Shown: in pieces, positions 32,437 to 43,353 of the stretch | How positions within the stretch are numbered: position 1 is the stretch's first letter | Layout: each line of letters begins with the position of its first letter | NCBI RefSeq assembly: GCF_904849725.1 | Contig: NC_058523.1 | Location: 166,390,689-166,454,688, forward strand | Source: Hordeum vulgare subsp. vulgare | Lineage: Eukaryota > Streptophyta > Magnoliopsida > Poales > Poaceae | DNA length: 64,000 bases | Direction: 5' to 3' | The notes under the pieces: model-generated | Databases searched by the model: none | Seen by the model: only the letters and a program-made list of their open reading frames with translations | What the model was told of the DNA's origin: nothing | Translations under genes and position numbers: made by a program

Positions 32437-34562
32437 TTGTAACAAATAGAGATCATGCTCCACATTTCAGGGGATATTATCAATCAATTGTTTCACCCAA
32501 TGAGGCCATAACAACACGATTATCCGAAATGTGGCAATTTCTAGGCATGGTGGAAGGGAGCCCTTTGTCTTTATACTGACTTATAAAGAGCAGGAGGTGA
32601 CAAATCTTTTCTCCCACGCTCTCCTTCTACTCCAGCACCCAAATCCTCCAAGCTCTCGCACCCCAATCCCCCTTTGCAAGCCTAAATCTTTTCTCCAATC
32701 TCACACATCTCATGCCAATTGCCGATGCAGATCTGTAGGGGAGGTGGGTGGCCTCCAAGGTTACCAATGCCACCAGCAACGAGCTTCGGGCAATGGGATA
32801 CATCCCCGCCGACGCCATCTGTAGGGCTCCAGAGCTTGAACAATGCATCCCCACTCCCAAGCCCGGGGAGCGGGTCGTCTTCATCCCCCACCTCGTCTGA
32901 GGTCTGGGGTTCCCCGTGAAACCTTTCGTGCTGGGGATTCTTTTTTTATGCGCTAGAATTCCACAATCTAGCCCCAAATTCCATTACGCACCTCACCACC
33001 TTCATCATAGTTTGTGAGACGCTCCTGCGGGTGGAAGCACACTTAGGCCTATGGCCGAAGACCTTCTGCGTCAGGCCGAAGAGCGGCGGTGCCAAATTTG
33101 CTGAGTGTGGGGGCGCCATGATCACCAAACTCCTTGGGGTGGACAAAAAGGAACATTCATCGAGACCGTGAAGCTCTATCAGCGCGAGTGGTTCTTCATC
33201 ACCGAGTCCCTCACAGTGGGCCAGCCCGTGGCTCCTGCCTTCATAGGTACGCCTCCAAGGAAGCTAGTGTCCTGGAAGAGGCAAGACGTGGAGTGGGGCA
33301 ATCTAAATGAGGTTGACTCTCTGCAGGAGAGGATCCGGATTCTCAAAGAGAAAATCGAGTTGGTGAACGTGGTGGATGTGATGATGCATCACTGCATCCT
33401 AGCTCTTCAGCTTCGGGCCAGCCCTATATGGCTTTACAAGCCTGAAGACGTTCCAACACTGCGGAACTTCTTCTACACCAATATTGAAGGCATGTGGATG
33501 GCTGTCTTCAAGCCACCCTAGAATGATTTCCCGTTTGACGGGCCATACAGAGGTTACACCGTTGTACGTGTCCCATCCGCGGTAACAATCGATGCATGTG
33601 CTCGACTAATAATTATGTATTATGGATTTGTTTGAATCTTCCCCTTGCTTCTAGAAATGGGCATCCAAGGCGACGCTCGTCAAGTGCTTGGCGCCGCTGC
33701 CCGAAGACAACAAGACACTCGAGCTCCAGTCCCTCTTGACATGGTGCCCCCAAAGTCCCCTAGTAAGGCGAAGAAGGAGCTGGGGAAGAAAAGGGCGAGT
33801 CTTTAGAACCGAGACCCCTCAGACGCTAAGTCTCAGGACGTCAAAGTCTTTTCCTCCAACAGGGCGGAAAGTGGGGGAGAAGAGGAAGAAGGGAGAGAAG
33901 ACACTTCATCCCTGATGATAAAGAGGGCGACGTCCGAAGATGTTGTGAGGGTTGACGCACCCCGAACATGAAGGCGCCTTGTGAAGGTTACCGACGCCGC
34001 ACCCCGCATGGCTCGTGCCACGACCAAGGTTGTACTTTCCAATTCACTAGGAAAGACCGCCACCGAGGAGGTATGACACTTACATGCTTCATTTCCACAA
34101 GCATTTCATGTTCCTTGGTTCCTTTCCTCCACTAATTTAATTAGTCATTTGTCTTTTACAGCCTGCAACGCTCCCCAATAAGCGACAAGGATTCATCGAG
34201 CGGGCTTCCTCTACACAGTGCGTTAGAAGAGCGTCTCCCTTCCCCTCCTACCCATTATGGGCTAAGGACCCACTTGGGAAAGGCCCTTCCTCCATGGAAG
34301 GGGAAAAGAAAGGCCGACGATCTCGGCCCCTTTGATCCAGAGCCACCTCGGCATCCTACCACGGTGGTAGTCCCTCCTTTAATGAAGAGGATCGAGGTGG
34401 CCCGTCCATCCCTGTCCGTTGGAGGGAAGGCGCCCATGGGATGGACTAAAGAGATGGAGGCGTCCGTGATGGATTCCTTCATCACCGCATCCTTCTAGGC
34501 GCAATGCTACAAAATTACTGGTCCCTCGAGGCCGGTATGAGGGAGACCTCTAAAGGGCTCTA
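32437..34562 (+). pseudogene. Gypsy-type gag-like relic (PF04195 'putative gypsy type transposon') with candidate introns
   Basis: A TATA-like TTATAAAG at 32581-32588 precedes a + strand coding trace that starts near 32748 (ELRAMGYIPADAI, then PKPGERVVFIPHL) and meets a TGA at 32898-32900 where Arg is expected. It continues through 33105-33521, an open frame with FIETVKLYQREWFFITESL and SPIWLYKPEDVPTLRNFF. Two GT...AG intervals look like short introns: 33582-33654 and 34071-34161, each with a pyrimidine-rich acceptor. Coding similarity fades towards 34560. PF04195 proteins are gag-like products of non-autonomous Gypsy elements in grasses. No LTR of this element is recognisable in the window. 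Confidence 0.6.
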
Positions 34563-35658
34563 GCAAGGCTTTGATGTACTTGTTCATCCCTTGCATATTA
34601 CAGTTCATCGCGAAGCTCTTGTAGCTAGGTGGCAGTGACTGAAGAACTCTTCCATTGATCGTCTCGGGCGGAAGCTCAACTCCCAGCCGAGTCAAACGGC
34701 TGTAGTACTCAGACATTCTGAGTATGTGCTCACTGAAAGAATTGTTCTCCTCCATCTTGCAAGCAAATAATTTATCGGAGGTCTCGTACCTCTCGATCTG
34801 GGCATTTGCTTGAAAAACAAAGTTCAACTCGTGAAACATCTCATGTGATCCATGGCGTTCAAAACGCCTTTGAAGTCCCGATTCTAAGACATACAACATG
34901 GCACAATGAACTATCGAGTAGTCATCAGCACACTCCTGCCAAACGTTCACAGCATCCACATGCCACATTGGAGGGGTGGCGCACCAAGCGGCGCATCAAG
35001 GACATACGCCTTTTGCAAAGTCGTGATGATAATCCTCAAATTATGGATCGAGTCTCCAAAGTTAATTCCATCATCTTTCAGCTTAGCTTTCTCTCAGAAT
35101 GCATTAAAATTCAAGGGAGCTACGGAGCGAGCCATTGATCTACAATATAATTTGCAAAGACAACTTAGACTATTTTCATGATAATGAGTTCACTTAATCA
35201 TATTACTTAAGAACTCCCACTCAAATCAACATCCCTCAGGTTGTCCGAGTGTAACATGATCCAAATTCACCAACCCAAGTCAGATCATCACGTGAGATGA
35301 GGTGGTTTCAATGGTGAACATCTCCATGTTGATCATATCTACTATATGACTCATGTTCGACTTTCAGTCTCTTGTGTTCCGAGGCCATGTATGTACATGC
35401 TAGCCTCGGCAAGTTTGACCCAAGTGTTCTGGATGTGCAAAACTGGCTTACATCCATTGTATGCGAATGTAGAGTCTATCACACCCGATCATCATGTGGC
35501 GCTTAGAAACAACGAACCTTCGCAAAGGGGCATACTTTTGGAGAACACAATTTTATCTTGAAATTTTAGTGAGGGATCATCTTATAATGCTACCGTCGTC
35601 CTAAGAAAAATAAGATGCGTAAAAAGATGAACATCACATGCAAATAATAACAGTGACA
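34563..35658 (-). pseudogene. Angela-type Copia fragment: start of gag plus leader
   Basis: On the minus strand about 34563-34968 encodes the Angela/BARE capsid: FERHGSHEMFHELNFVFQA, YETSDKLFACKMEENN, LQSLPPSYKSFAMNCNMQG. The frame is open to the left edge, where the coding sequence switches abruptly near 34563. To the right, 34970-35658 is the non-coding leader I associate with this family (GATGAGGTGGTTTCAATGGT and following). The 5' LTR is absent because another LTR begins at 35659. So this is the 5' internal piece of a minus-strand element, distinct from the 3' LTR at 36303. Confidence 0.7.
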
Positions 35659-36302
35659 TGTCTCGGCGTTCTAGGAATGGGGGTACCCATACCTGCCTGC
35701 CTATGGCCCAGGGTTGGCCCACTTCATCGAGCAGACCAAGGGGCCCGACACCGCTCAGTGCAAGGTCCTCGTGAGGGGCCAAGCCTCATGAGGAGGCACG
35801 ACATCATGAACCGTAGGGGGCCTCCTCAGGACCCCTCCAGAGCGGCAGATATTCCGAGGTGAGGACCGGCCTCGGGAGTCAAGGGTGACGCAAAGGAAGG
35901 ACAGGCGAGCAACAGACGGCATGACAGAGTAGTTTCCCCTTTAGTGCAAAGGGGGCAAGGACGTACTGGGGTTCCCAAGGCATCTTCCAAAGGTTTCCTT
36001 TCTGGTGGAACAAAGCCACCGCCGCCCGCCAGCAGGGAAGACGTCATCCTCGGGCCCGTCCCTGCAGCGTGGGAAGCTACTTTGCACGTGAAGACCACCT
36101 TTGGGCAAGGGATCATGTTCCCCTGTGCCCCTTCAAAATTCGCCGCTGCGGGATCCCTTCCCACCAAAACAATAAGGGAAGAGGACCCGAGCCTCCACTA
36201 TAAATAGAGAGGGTAGGATACTTTGTACGGGGATCGGTTCATTCTCCCATTAGCGACACACAAAGTCAACCAGCCTCCGGAGGCTCCCGAGCATTGTACT
36301 AG
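35659..36302 (+). repeat. Gypsy LTR, left part (interrupted by an Angela-type element)
   Basis: Begins TGTCTCGGCGTTCTAGG and is GC-rich, with a TATA box CTATAAATAG at 36198-36207 on the + strand followed by GAGAGGG, the usual start region of grass Gypsy LTR transcripts. It is cut at 36302 by the Angela-type LTR. Left flank TGACA would be its target duplication. Confidence 0.6.
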
Positions 36303-37402
36303 TGTTGGGTAACGTAGTAAACTCAAAATTTTCCTATGCCACACAAGGATCTATCTATGGAGAGACCAGCAACGAGAAAGAGGGAAGAGCATCTTCATAC
36401 CTTTGAAGATTGCTAAGCGGAAGCGTTACTAGAACACGGTTGATGGAGTCGTACTTGCAGCGATTCAGATCGTGGTGTGATTCCGATCTACGTGCCGAAT
36501 TCCCGCACCTCCGCGTTCAACACACGTGCAGCCCGGTGACGTCTCCAACACCTTGAACCAGCAAGGAAGGAGGAGAGATTGAGGGAGAGCTCCGGCAGCA
36601 CGATGGCGTGGTGGCGGTGGAGCTACGTGGAACTCCGGCAGGGCTTCGCCAAGCACCGCGGAGGACGAGGAAGAAAAGAGGTAGGGTTGCGCCGAGAGAG
36701 TGAGGTTTTGTGCGTCTCAAAACAGCCCCAACTCATGGGTATATATAGGAGGAGAGGCAGAAGGGGGCGCCACCTCTAGGGTTCCCACCCTAGGGGTGGC
36801 GGCAGCCCCATCTGGCACCACGAGGTGGCGGCCACGGCAGGGAGAGGGAGGGGTGGCGCGCCAGGTGGGCCTGGGCCCCCTCCTGTGCTAGGGTTGCCCC
36901 CTTTCCCTCCTTTGACATGCCTTGGACTGGGTGGGAGGCGCACCAGCCCACCAAGGGGCTGGTTCCCTCCCACACTTGGCCCATGTAGCCTCCCGATGCT
37001 GGTGGTCCCTCCCAGTGGACCCCCGGAACCCTTCCGGTGGTCCCGGTACGTTACCAGTGACGCCCGAAACATTTCTGGTGTCCAAACTCTCACTTCATAT
37101 ATATAATTCTTTACCTCCGGACCATTACGGAGCTCCTCGTGACATCCGGGATCGCATCCGGTACTGCGAACAACCTTCGGAAACCACGTACACTATTTAC
37201 CTATAACCCTAGCGTCATCGAACCTTAAGTGTGTAGAACCTTAACTAGAGGCTTGCTAGGGACATATTGTGCTCTATATATTCACACATGTATTACTATT
37301 TCCGGTTAATACAATTATAGCATGAATAATAGACAATTATCATGAACAAGGAAATATAATAATAACTACTTTATTATTGCCTCTAGGGCATATTTCCAAC
37401 AG
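36303..37402 (-). repeat. Angela/WIS/BARE-type 3' LTR
   Basis: On the minus strand it begins TGTTGGAAATATGCCCTAGA, the well-known start of this LTR class, and ends CGTTACCCAACA. It is 1,100 bp, shorter than the ~1.7 kb I expect, so an internal deletion is likely. A TATA box lies at about 36740-36747 (minus strand). Left flank ACTAG is the expected target duplication. Confidence 0.88.
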
Positions 37403-37686
37403 TCTCCCACTTGCACTAGAGTCAATAATCTAGTTACATTGTGATGAATCGAACACCCATAGCATTCTGGTGTTGATCATGTTTTGCTCGTGGAAGAGGT
37501 TTAGTCAACGGGTCTGCAATATTCAGATCCGTGTGTACTTTACAAATATCTATTTCTCCATTTTGGACGTAGTCCTGGATGGAGTTGTAGCGGCGTTTGA
37601 TGTGCTTGGTCTTCCTGTGAAATCTGGGCTCCTTGGCTATGGAAATAGCTCCAGTGTTGTCACAAAAGAGTGTCATTGGGCCTGAT
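37403..37686 (-). pseudogene. Angela-type polypurine tract and RNase H C-terminus
   Basis: The minus strand has the tract CAAGTGGGAGAC directly before the LTR (37403-37415). Upstream of it (37434-37686) is the end of Copia RNase H: SGPMTLFCDNTGAISIAK, RKTKHI, HTDLNIADPLTKPL. The frame runs open to 37686, where the sequence changes to a Gypsy LTR; the apparent Met and next residues of the longer open frame come from that LTR. The rest of pol must lie on the far side of the nested insertions. Confidence 0.85.
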
Positions 37687-39292
37687 TGATACGTCTCCGT
37701 CATATCTACTTTTCCAAACTCTTTTGCCCTTGTTTTGGACTCTAATTTGCATGATTTGAATGGAACTAACCCGGACTGACGCTGTTTTCAGCAGAATTGC
37801 CATGGTATTGTTTTTGTGCAGAAATAAAAGTTCTCGGAATGTCCTGAAAATTTACGGAGAATTTTTCTGGAATAAATGAAAAATACCTGCGCAAAGATCC
37901 ATCGGAGGAGGTGTGCCAGTGGGCCACAAGCCTAGGGGCCGTGGCCACCCCCCTGGCCGCGTCGTGAGGGCTTGTGGGGCCCACATGGCGCCACCGCCTC
38001 CAAACTCAGCTCTATGTATTCCGTTTCGCCTGGAAAAAAAATCAGGGAGAAGGATTCATCGCGTTTTACGATACGGAGGCACCGCCACCTCGTGTTCTTC
38101 ATCTGGAGGGCAGATCTGGAGTATGTTCTGGGCTCCGAAGAGGGGAAATCATCGCCATCATCATCATCAACCTTGCTCCATCGCCAATTCCATGATGCTC
38201 TTCACCGTTCGTGAGTAATCTCATCGTAGGCTTGCTGGATAGTGATGAGTTGGATGAGATCTATCATGTAATCGAGTTAGTTTTGACGGGGATTGATCCC
38301 TAGTATCCACTATGTTATGAGATTGATGTTGCTACTACTTTGCCATGCTTAATGCTTGTCACTAGGGCCCGAATTCCATGATTTCAGATCTGAACCTATT
38401 ATGTTGTCGCCAATATATGTGTGTTTTAGATCCTATCTTGCAAGTTGTAGTCACCTACTATGTGTTATGACCCGGTAACCCCGGAGTGACAATAGCCGGA
38501 ACCACTCCCAGAGATGACCATAGTATGAGGAGTTCATGTATTCACCAAGTGTTAATGCGTTGGTCCGGTTCTTTATTAAAAGGAGAACCTTAATATCCCG
38601 TAGTTTCCATTAGGACCCCGCCGCCACGGTTGGGATGGACAATAGATGTCATGCAAGTTCTTTTCCCTAAGCATGTATGACTACATACGGAATACGTGCC
38701 TACATTAGATTGACGAACGGGAGCTAGTTACATATCTCTCCGTGTTATAGCTGTTACATGATGAATCACATCCGTCATACTCATCCATCACCGATCCAAT
38801 GCCTACGAATCTTTTACTACTGGTCCTTGCTACTATTACTCTGTTCCTACTGTTGTTACTCTGCTGCTACTGGTTACTGTTGTTCCTTGCTACTGCTGTC
38901 ACTACTGCTGTTACTTGCTGCTGTTGTCACTACTGCTGTTACTTGCTACTTTGTTGTTACCTGTTGCAAGACTTTTCTGGAGCCGTAGCCGGGGAAGCAT
39001 TATTCTCAAGAATAGTCCCCTGTGAACGTGCTATTTTCTAGGCGCCATTGATACAATAAGTTAGGAATAGTCTGCCGTCAACAGATCTTTTCTGGCACCG
39101 TTGCTATCATACCACTTTGCTACTGATACTTTGCTTGCAGACACTAATCTTTCAGGTGTGGTTGAAACTGAAAAACTCAGCTGCTAATACTTGAGAATAT
39201 TCTTTCGCTTCCCCTTGTGTCGAATCAATAAATTTGGGTTGAATACTCTACCCTCGAAAACTATTGCGATCCCCTAAACTTGTGGGTTATTA
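37687..39292 (+). repeat. 5' LTR of the gag-protease Gypsy element
   Basis: Starts TGATACGTCTCCGTCATATC right after the Angela RNase H and ends near GTGGGTTATTA at 39292 (the terminal CA appears mutated). It contains the conserved AAATAAAAGTTCTCGGAATG block (about 37826), a degenerate TGCTGTTAC / CTACTG repeat (38815-38960), and four degenerate copies of a TTTCTGGCGCCGTTGCCGGGG-like motif between 38968 and 39325. Left flank CTGAT would be its target duplication. Confidence 0.8.
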
Positions 39293-39299
39293 AGACTAT

Positions 39300-39325
39300 T
39301 TTCTAGCGCCGTTGCCGGGGAGGCA
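39300..39325 (+). other. Probable primer-site region of the Gypsy element
   Basis: TTCTAGCGCCGTTGCCGGGG follows the LTR end, the position and phrase I associate with this Gypsy class. I cannot assign the tRNA. Confidence 0.5.
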
Positions 39326-39371
39326 CAACTATATTCTCTAAGTCACTTGGGATTTATGTCTGCTGATCACT

Positions 39372-40863
39372 ATGAGGAATCCGATAGATCCAAGAACTAA
39401 AGTCTTGCCTTACACTACGAGGACAGGTAAGGAATTGCCATCTAGCTCTGCACTTGATTCACCTTCACTTATGAGTAAGTTTGCGACCTCACCTCCTGCT
39501 AGAAATCTTGATATGTCGCCTGTGCTTGATGATGCTACTTCTGCTGCCCATGATGCTTATGATGATGCTATGCTTGATACTATGCCTGATGATGCTATGC
39601 TTGATACTATGCCTGATGATGCTATGCTTGATACTGCTTTGCCACTAGGTGCATTCCTTGATGCACAAATTGCTAGAATTGCTGCTAGATGTGATGACAC
39701 TTCTGAAACTGCTGATACTATTGAAGTAGAACATGCTATTTTGCCTGCTAGAACTAGCTCTCCTATGCCTGTTATGCCTGAACGCGTTATGTTATGGAGG
39801 GAGAGATAGCTGAGGTTTTCTTGCATGTAAGGATAGCTATGATGTTGAGAATTTACTGCGCAAGTGTAAAGAAAAATCTCTGAATGTTAGGATGAAATAC
39901 GACCCGAAGTTTGCCACTTCGCCTATCTTTGTGACAGATAAGGATTATGAATTCTCTGTCGACCCTGAGTTAATCACTCTAGTCGAATCTGATCCTTTTC
40001 ACGGTTATGAGTCTGAAACGGTTGTAGCCCATCTTACCAAACTGCACGATATAGGCACCCTATTCACTAGTGAGGAAAAGATCCGCCACTACTATATCCT
40101 CAAGCTGTTTCCTTTCTCGCTAAAGGATGATGCTAAGACCTGGTTCACTTCTCTTTCTCCTGGTTGTGTGCGTAGCCCCCAGGATATGGTCTACTACTTC
40201 TCTGAAAAATATTTCCCTGCCCATAAGAAGCAAGCTGCCTTGCAAGAAATATACAACTTTGCTCAAGCTGAAGAAGAGAGTCTCCCACAAGTTTGGGGGA
40301 GGCTTATCCAGCTACTGAATGCTTTGCCTGATCACCCTCTTGAGAAGAATGAAATACTTGATATCTTCTATAATGGACTTACCGATGCTTCCAAAGACTG
40401 CCTAGATAGTTGTGCTGGTTGTGTTTTTAGGGAACGAACTGTAGAACAAGCTGAGATCCTATTGAATAATATCTTGTGCAATGAGAATGCTTGGACTATT
40501 CCCGAACCACCTCCTAAGCCAACTCCTAAGGAAAGAGGTATTCTATTCCTCAGTCCTGAAGATATGCAAGAAGATAAGAAATCTATGAAAGAGAAAGGCA
40601 TTAAATCCGAAGATGTAAAAAATCTACCACCCATCAAAGAGATCGATGGTCTTGATAACCCGATACAGGTAGTAGAGGAAAATTCTCTTTGTAGATTCAA
40701 TGAGAGTAATATTCTTTTTGATAAACCTGCTAGCTTATGCCTAGATGAATTTGATAACTTTGTTGCCAAACAACAAAGTTTCAATGATTATGTTAGCAGA
40801 CAATTGGAACAAAATGCTCGTATGCTTAGTCTTAAGTGCTTGTGTGGACAGAAACGTCAATGA
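39372..40863 (+). pseudogene. gag: Gypsy gag (Retrotrans_gag)
   Basis: The N-terminal part (39372-39807) has a 27-bp tandem repeat encoding Asp-Asp-Ala-Met-Leu-Asp-Thr-Met-Pro (39561 to about 39635). A frameshift between 39807 and 39830 separates it from the capsid part. From about 39826 to 40863 the capsid is open: KLFPFSLKDDAKTWFTSL, VYYFSEKYFPAHKK, LPQVWGRLIQLLNALPDHP, EILDIFYNGL. These are hallmark phrases of the grass Gypsy gag that builds the virus-like particle. It ends prematurely at 40861-40863 after a 2-bp deletion relative to the second copy (compare 40825-40835 with 41811-41822). No CCHC knuckle is visible before the break. Confidence 0.82.
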
Positions 40864-41055
40864 TCTTAAGCTTCTGAGTAAACATGCCTCTATGGTTACT
40901 ACTCATGTAGAACAAGTACTTAAAGCTCAGAATGACTTGCTCAATGAGTTGAATGACAATTTTGTCAGAGTCGTCACTAGAGGCGGTAGAATGACTCAGG
41001 AACCTTTGTATCCTGAGGGTTATCCGAAGAGAATTGAACAAGATTCTCAAGGAGT
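40666..41055 (+). repeat. Direct duplication within Gypsy gag, copy 1
   Basis: About 390 bp repeated at 41647-42039 with roughly 18 mismatches by eye (4-5 percent). Copy 1 carries the 2-bp deletion that ends the gag frame. Confidence 0.9.
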
Positions 41056-41646
41056 TAGCACGGATGCAGCTTCTTCCGTCAGTATCTGTGGGTGTGAGAG
41101 AGAGAGTAGCGCCGTCTGACACAGACGTCGAGGGGCCCATATAACTTGGGCGTCCGTGCCTCCCCATCGCCTAGGGTTCCTCTCCATCCCTCCTGCCGCC
41201 GCCACCATCTTCTCCCCATCCCCTTCTCTTCTTCCCCACGGTAAGGTTCTGTAGGTTAGGGATCCTGAGAAGAGTAGCTCCTCGCCGCGTCTACCCCGCC
41301 GACGTCGTCGTCTCTGGCGCCGTCCGCCATGTTCGGGAGCTCGGGCAAGATGCCCGCGCTCCATTCCCGGCGCTAGGAGCCCCGAGGAACGACTGCACCG
41401 ACGGCCTCGGCCTCGTCAATGGCTCGGCCCCGGTGCCCCTCACCTCTGCTTCGGTTCCACGTCGGGGAATCCTTCCGCTTCGTTCTTCTTCCCCTCCGGT
41501 CCGGCTTCCTCCCTCAGGTCGGAGCCCCCTTCCTTCCCAAGGTGAGGATGCACCTTCCCCTTCCTTACTTCTCCGTAGTCAGCGGGATCTGATGAGTGCG
41601 TGTGCACCCTCTACCTTGAGCAGCAACAGTAGCAGCGGATGTGTGG
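41056..41646 (+). other. GC-rich, gene-like segment between the gag duplicates (possible captured host sequence)
   Basis: A 591-bp stretch unlike the AT-balanced gag around it. It reads like a plant 5' gene region: CCTAGGGTTCCTCTCC, a run of Pro/Ala codons, a CACGGTAAGG donor-like site near 41238, CGCCATGTTCGGGAGCTCGG at about 41326, then Ser/Pro-rich frames to 41650. I recognise no protein. Its borders have no target duplication other than the gag copies themselves. Confidence 0.6.
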
Positions 41647-42039
41647 ACAGGTAGTCGAGGTAAATTCTCTTCGTAGACTCAATTAGAGTGATATTCCTTT
41701 TGATAAACATGCTAGCTTATGCCTAGATGAACTTGATAACTTTGTTGCCAAACAACAAAGTTTCAGTGATTATGTTAGCAGATAATTGGAACAGAATGCT
41801 CGTATGCTTAGTCATTTAAGTGCTTGTGTGGACAGAAACGTCAATGATCTTAAGCTTCTGAGTAAACATGCCTCTATGGTTACTACTCAGGTAGAACAAG
41901 TACTTAAAGCTCAGAATGACTTGCTCAATGAGTTGAATGACAATTCTGTCAGAGTCGTCACTAGAGGCGGTAGAATGACTCAAGAACCTTTGTATCCTGA
42001 GGGTCATCCGAAGAGAATTGAACAAGATTCTCAAGGAGT
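41647..42039 (+). repeat. Direct duplication within Gypsy gag, copy 2
   Basis: Partner of 40666-41055. It keeps the longer CATTTAAGTG reading at about 41813 but has a TAA (CAA to TAA) at about 41783-41785 and loses a base near 42048 relative to the expected frame. Confidence 0.9.
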
Positions 42040-42153
42040 CCAAACGATGCCTCTGTCTCTGATGCTGAAACACAATCTGGTGTTGAACATGAGCCTAATG
42101 ATAATATCAATAGTGATGTTCATGAAGATGCTCAACCTAGCAATGATAAGGAT

Positions 42154-43032
42154 GTGGAGATTGAACCTGATCTTGATAACCCACAACCTAAGAATAGAAG
42201 ATATGATAAGAATGACTTTGCTTCTATGAAGCACGATAAAGAATGGGAACCATGGGTTCAGAAACCTATGCCCTTTCCTCCCAAACCATCCAAGAAAAAA
42301 GACGATGAGGATTTTGAGCGATTCGTTGAGATGATCAGACCCGTCTTTCTGCAAATGCGTTTGACGGATATGCTCAAGATGTCTCCGTATGCTAAGTACA
42401 TGAAAGATATTGTGACTAATAAGAGGAGGATACCTGAGGTTGAGATTTCCACCATGCTTGCTAACTATACCTTCAAGGGTGGAACTCCCAAGAAACTAGG
42501 TGATCCCGGTGTGCCCACTATACCTTGCTCCATTAAAGGCAACTACGTTAGAACTACGTTATGCAATCTTGGAGCTGGTGTTAGTGTTATGCCTCTCTCT
42601 CTTTATCATAGACTTGAACTGGATAAGTTGACACCCACTGGAATCTCTCTGCAAATGGCCGACAAATCAACTTCTTTCCCTATCGGGATTTGTGAGTACG
42701 TGCCTGTTGTGGTTGCTAACGTCACTATCTTAACAGACTTTGTTATGTTGGATATACCCGAGGACGATGCCATGGTTGTCATCCTTGGAAGACCCTTTTT
42801 AAACACTGCATGTGCTGTTATAGATTGCAACAAAGGAAATGTCACTTTCCATGTCAACGGTAATGAGCATACGGTGCACTTTCCGAAGAAACAATATCGA
42901 GTACATTGCATCAATGCTATCGAAAAAAATTCATCGATTCTTATTGGGAACTTTGAATGCCCTATTCCTCGTGTCAAGATGAAGTATGACTTGCTTGTTG
43001 TGGAAATTCACATCCCCATTGAGGTGACCTAG
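42154..43032 (+). pseudogene. Gypsy gag C-terminus and aspartic protease (active-site Asp lost)
   Basis: A clean 292-codon frame. The first part is an acidic then Pro/Lys-rich linker (KPMPFPPKPSKKKDDEDFER) leading to FVEMIRPVFLQMRLTDML and KYMKDIVTNKRRIPE, typical of this Gypsy class. The retropepsin-like domain follows: IPCSIKGNYVRTTLCNLGAG, where the catalytic Asp of DLGA is Asn (codon 42565-42567, a G-to-A change), then VSVMPLSLYHRLELDKLTP and the hydrophobic VVILGRPFLNTACAVIDC flap region. The stop is at 43030-43032. No RT follows. The protein would normally cut gag; without the Asp it cannot. Confidence 0.85.
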
Positions 43033-43353
43033 TGACTATTCAAAAATTCTCCGTTCTCTTTTGCGATTCAAAAAGTTTTGTCCAGGGGGTTTGATCAACC
43101 CCATTGACGGTTTTCTTTCGATGACCATGAGATGGATGAATCAAGGAGTCACAAACCTCTATTCCAAGCTTTCACTTTCGGTTGCTTGGAAGAAAAATGA
43201 TAGATTTAGTTTAGTTTTCCCTGTTTTCTGTTTTTGCGCCCCGTAGAAAAGTACCCCGAAAATAGAAGTTCTCCGAACGTCCTAAAAATCATGTATGATT
43301 TTTTCTGGATTTTTTGAAAAATACTAAGACGAAGAGTTTGTGTGGGGGCTGTA
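43033..43353 (+). other. 3' region and polypurine tract of the Gypsy element, with an LTR-core-like repeat
   Basis: Non-coding. A block at about 43256-43325 resembles the AAATAAAAGTTCTCGGAATG region of the 5' LTR (37826-37895). The tract GTGTGGGGGCT is at about 43340-43350, directly before the next insertion. Confidence 0.6.

Larger units (their letters stand above)
37687..43353 (+). mobile_element. Gypsy element with gag and protease only (non-autonomous, TGATACGTC class)
   Basis: The 5' LTR (37687 to about 39292) is followed by gag (39372-40863), an internal duplication with a foreign-looking segment (40666-42039), a protease frame (42154-43032) and a 3' region ending in a GTGTGGGGGCT polypurine tract near 43340. 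There is no RT, RNase H or integrase between protease and tract, so it must have depended on another element. Fatima- or Sabrina-like is my best guess for the family. A Tekay-type element begins at 43354, at or within a few bases of the expected 3' LTR start. Confidence 0.8.

Noticed and set aside
37434..37703. Start Met of the RNase H frame at 37703
   Set aside because: The first six residues come from the Gypsy LTR that begins at 37687; the Angela sequence starts at SGPMTLF.
38800..38965. CTACTG / TGCTGTTAC-rich stretch as a coding or telomere-like repeat
   Set aside because: It is a degenerate simple repeat normal for this Gypsy LTR class; the open frames through it are leucine/cysteine artefacts.
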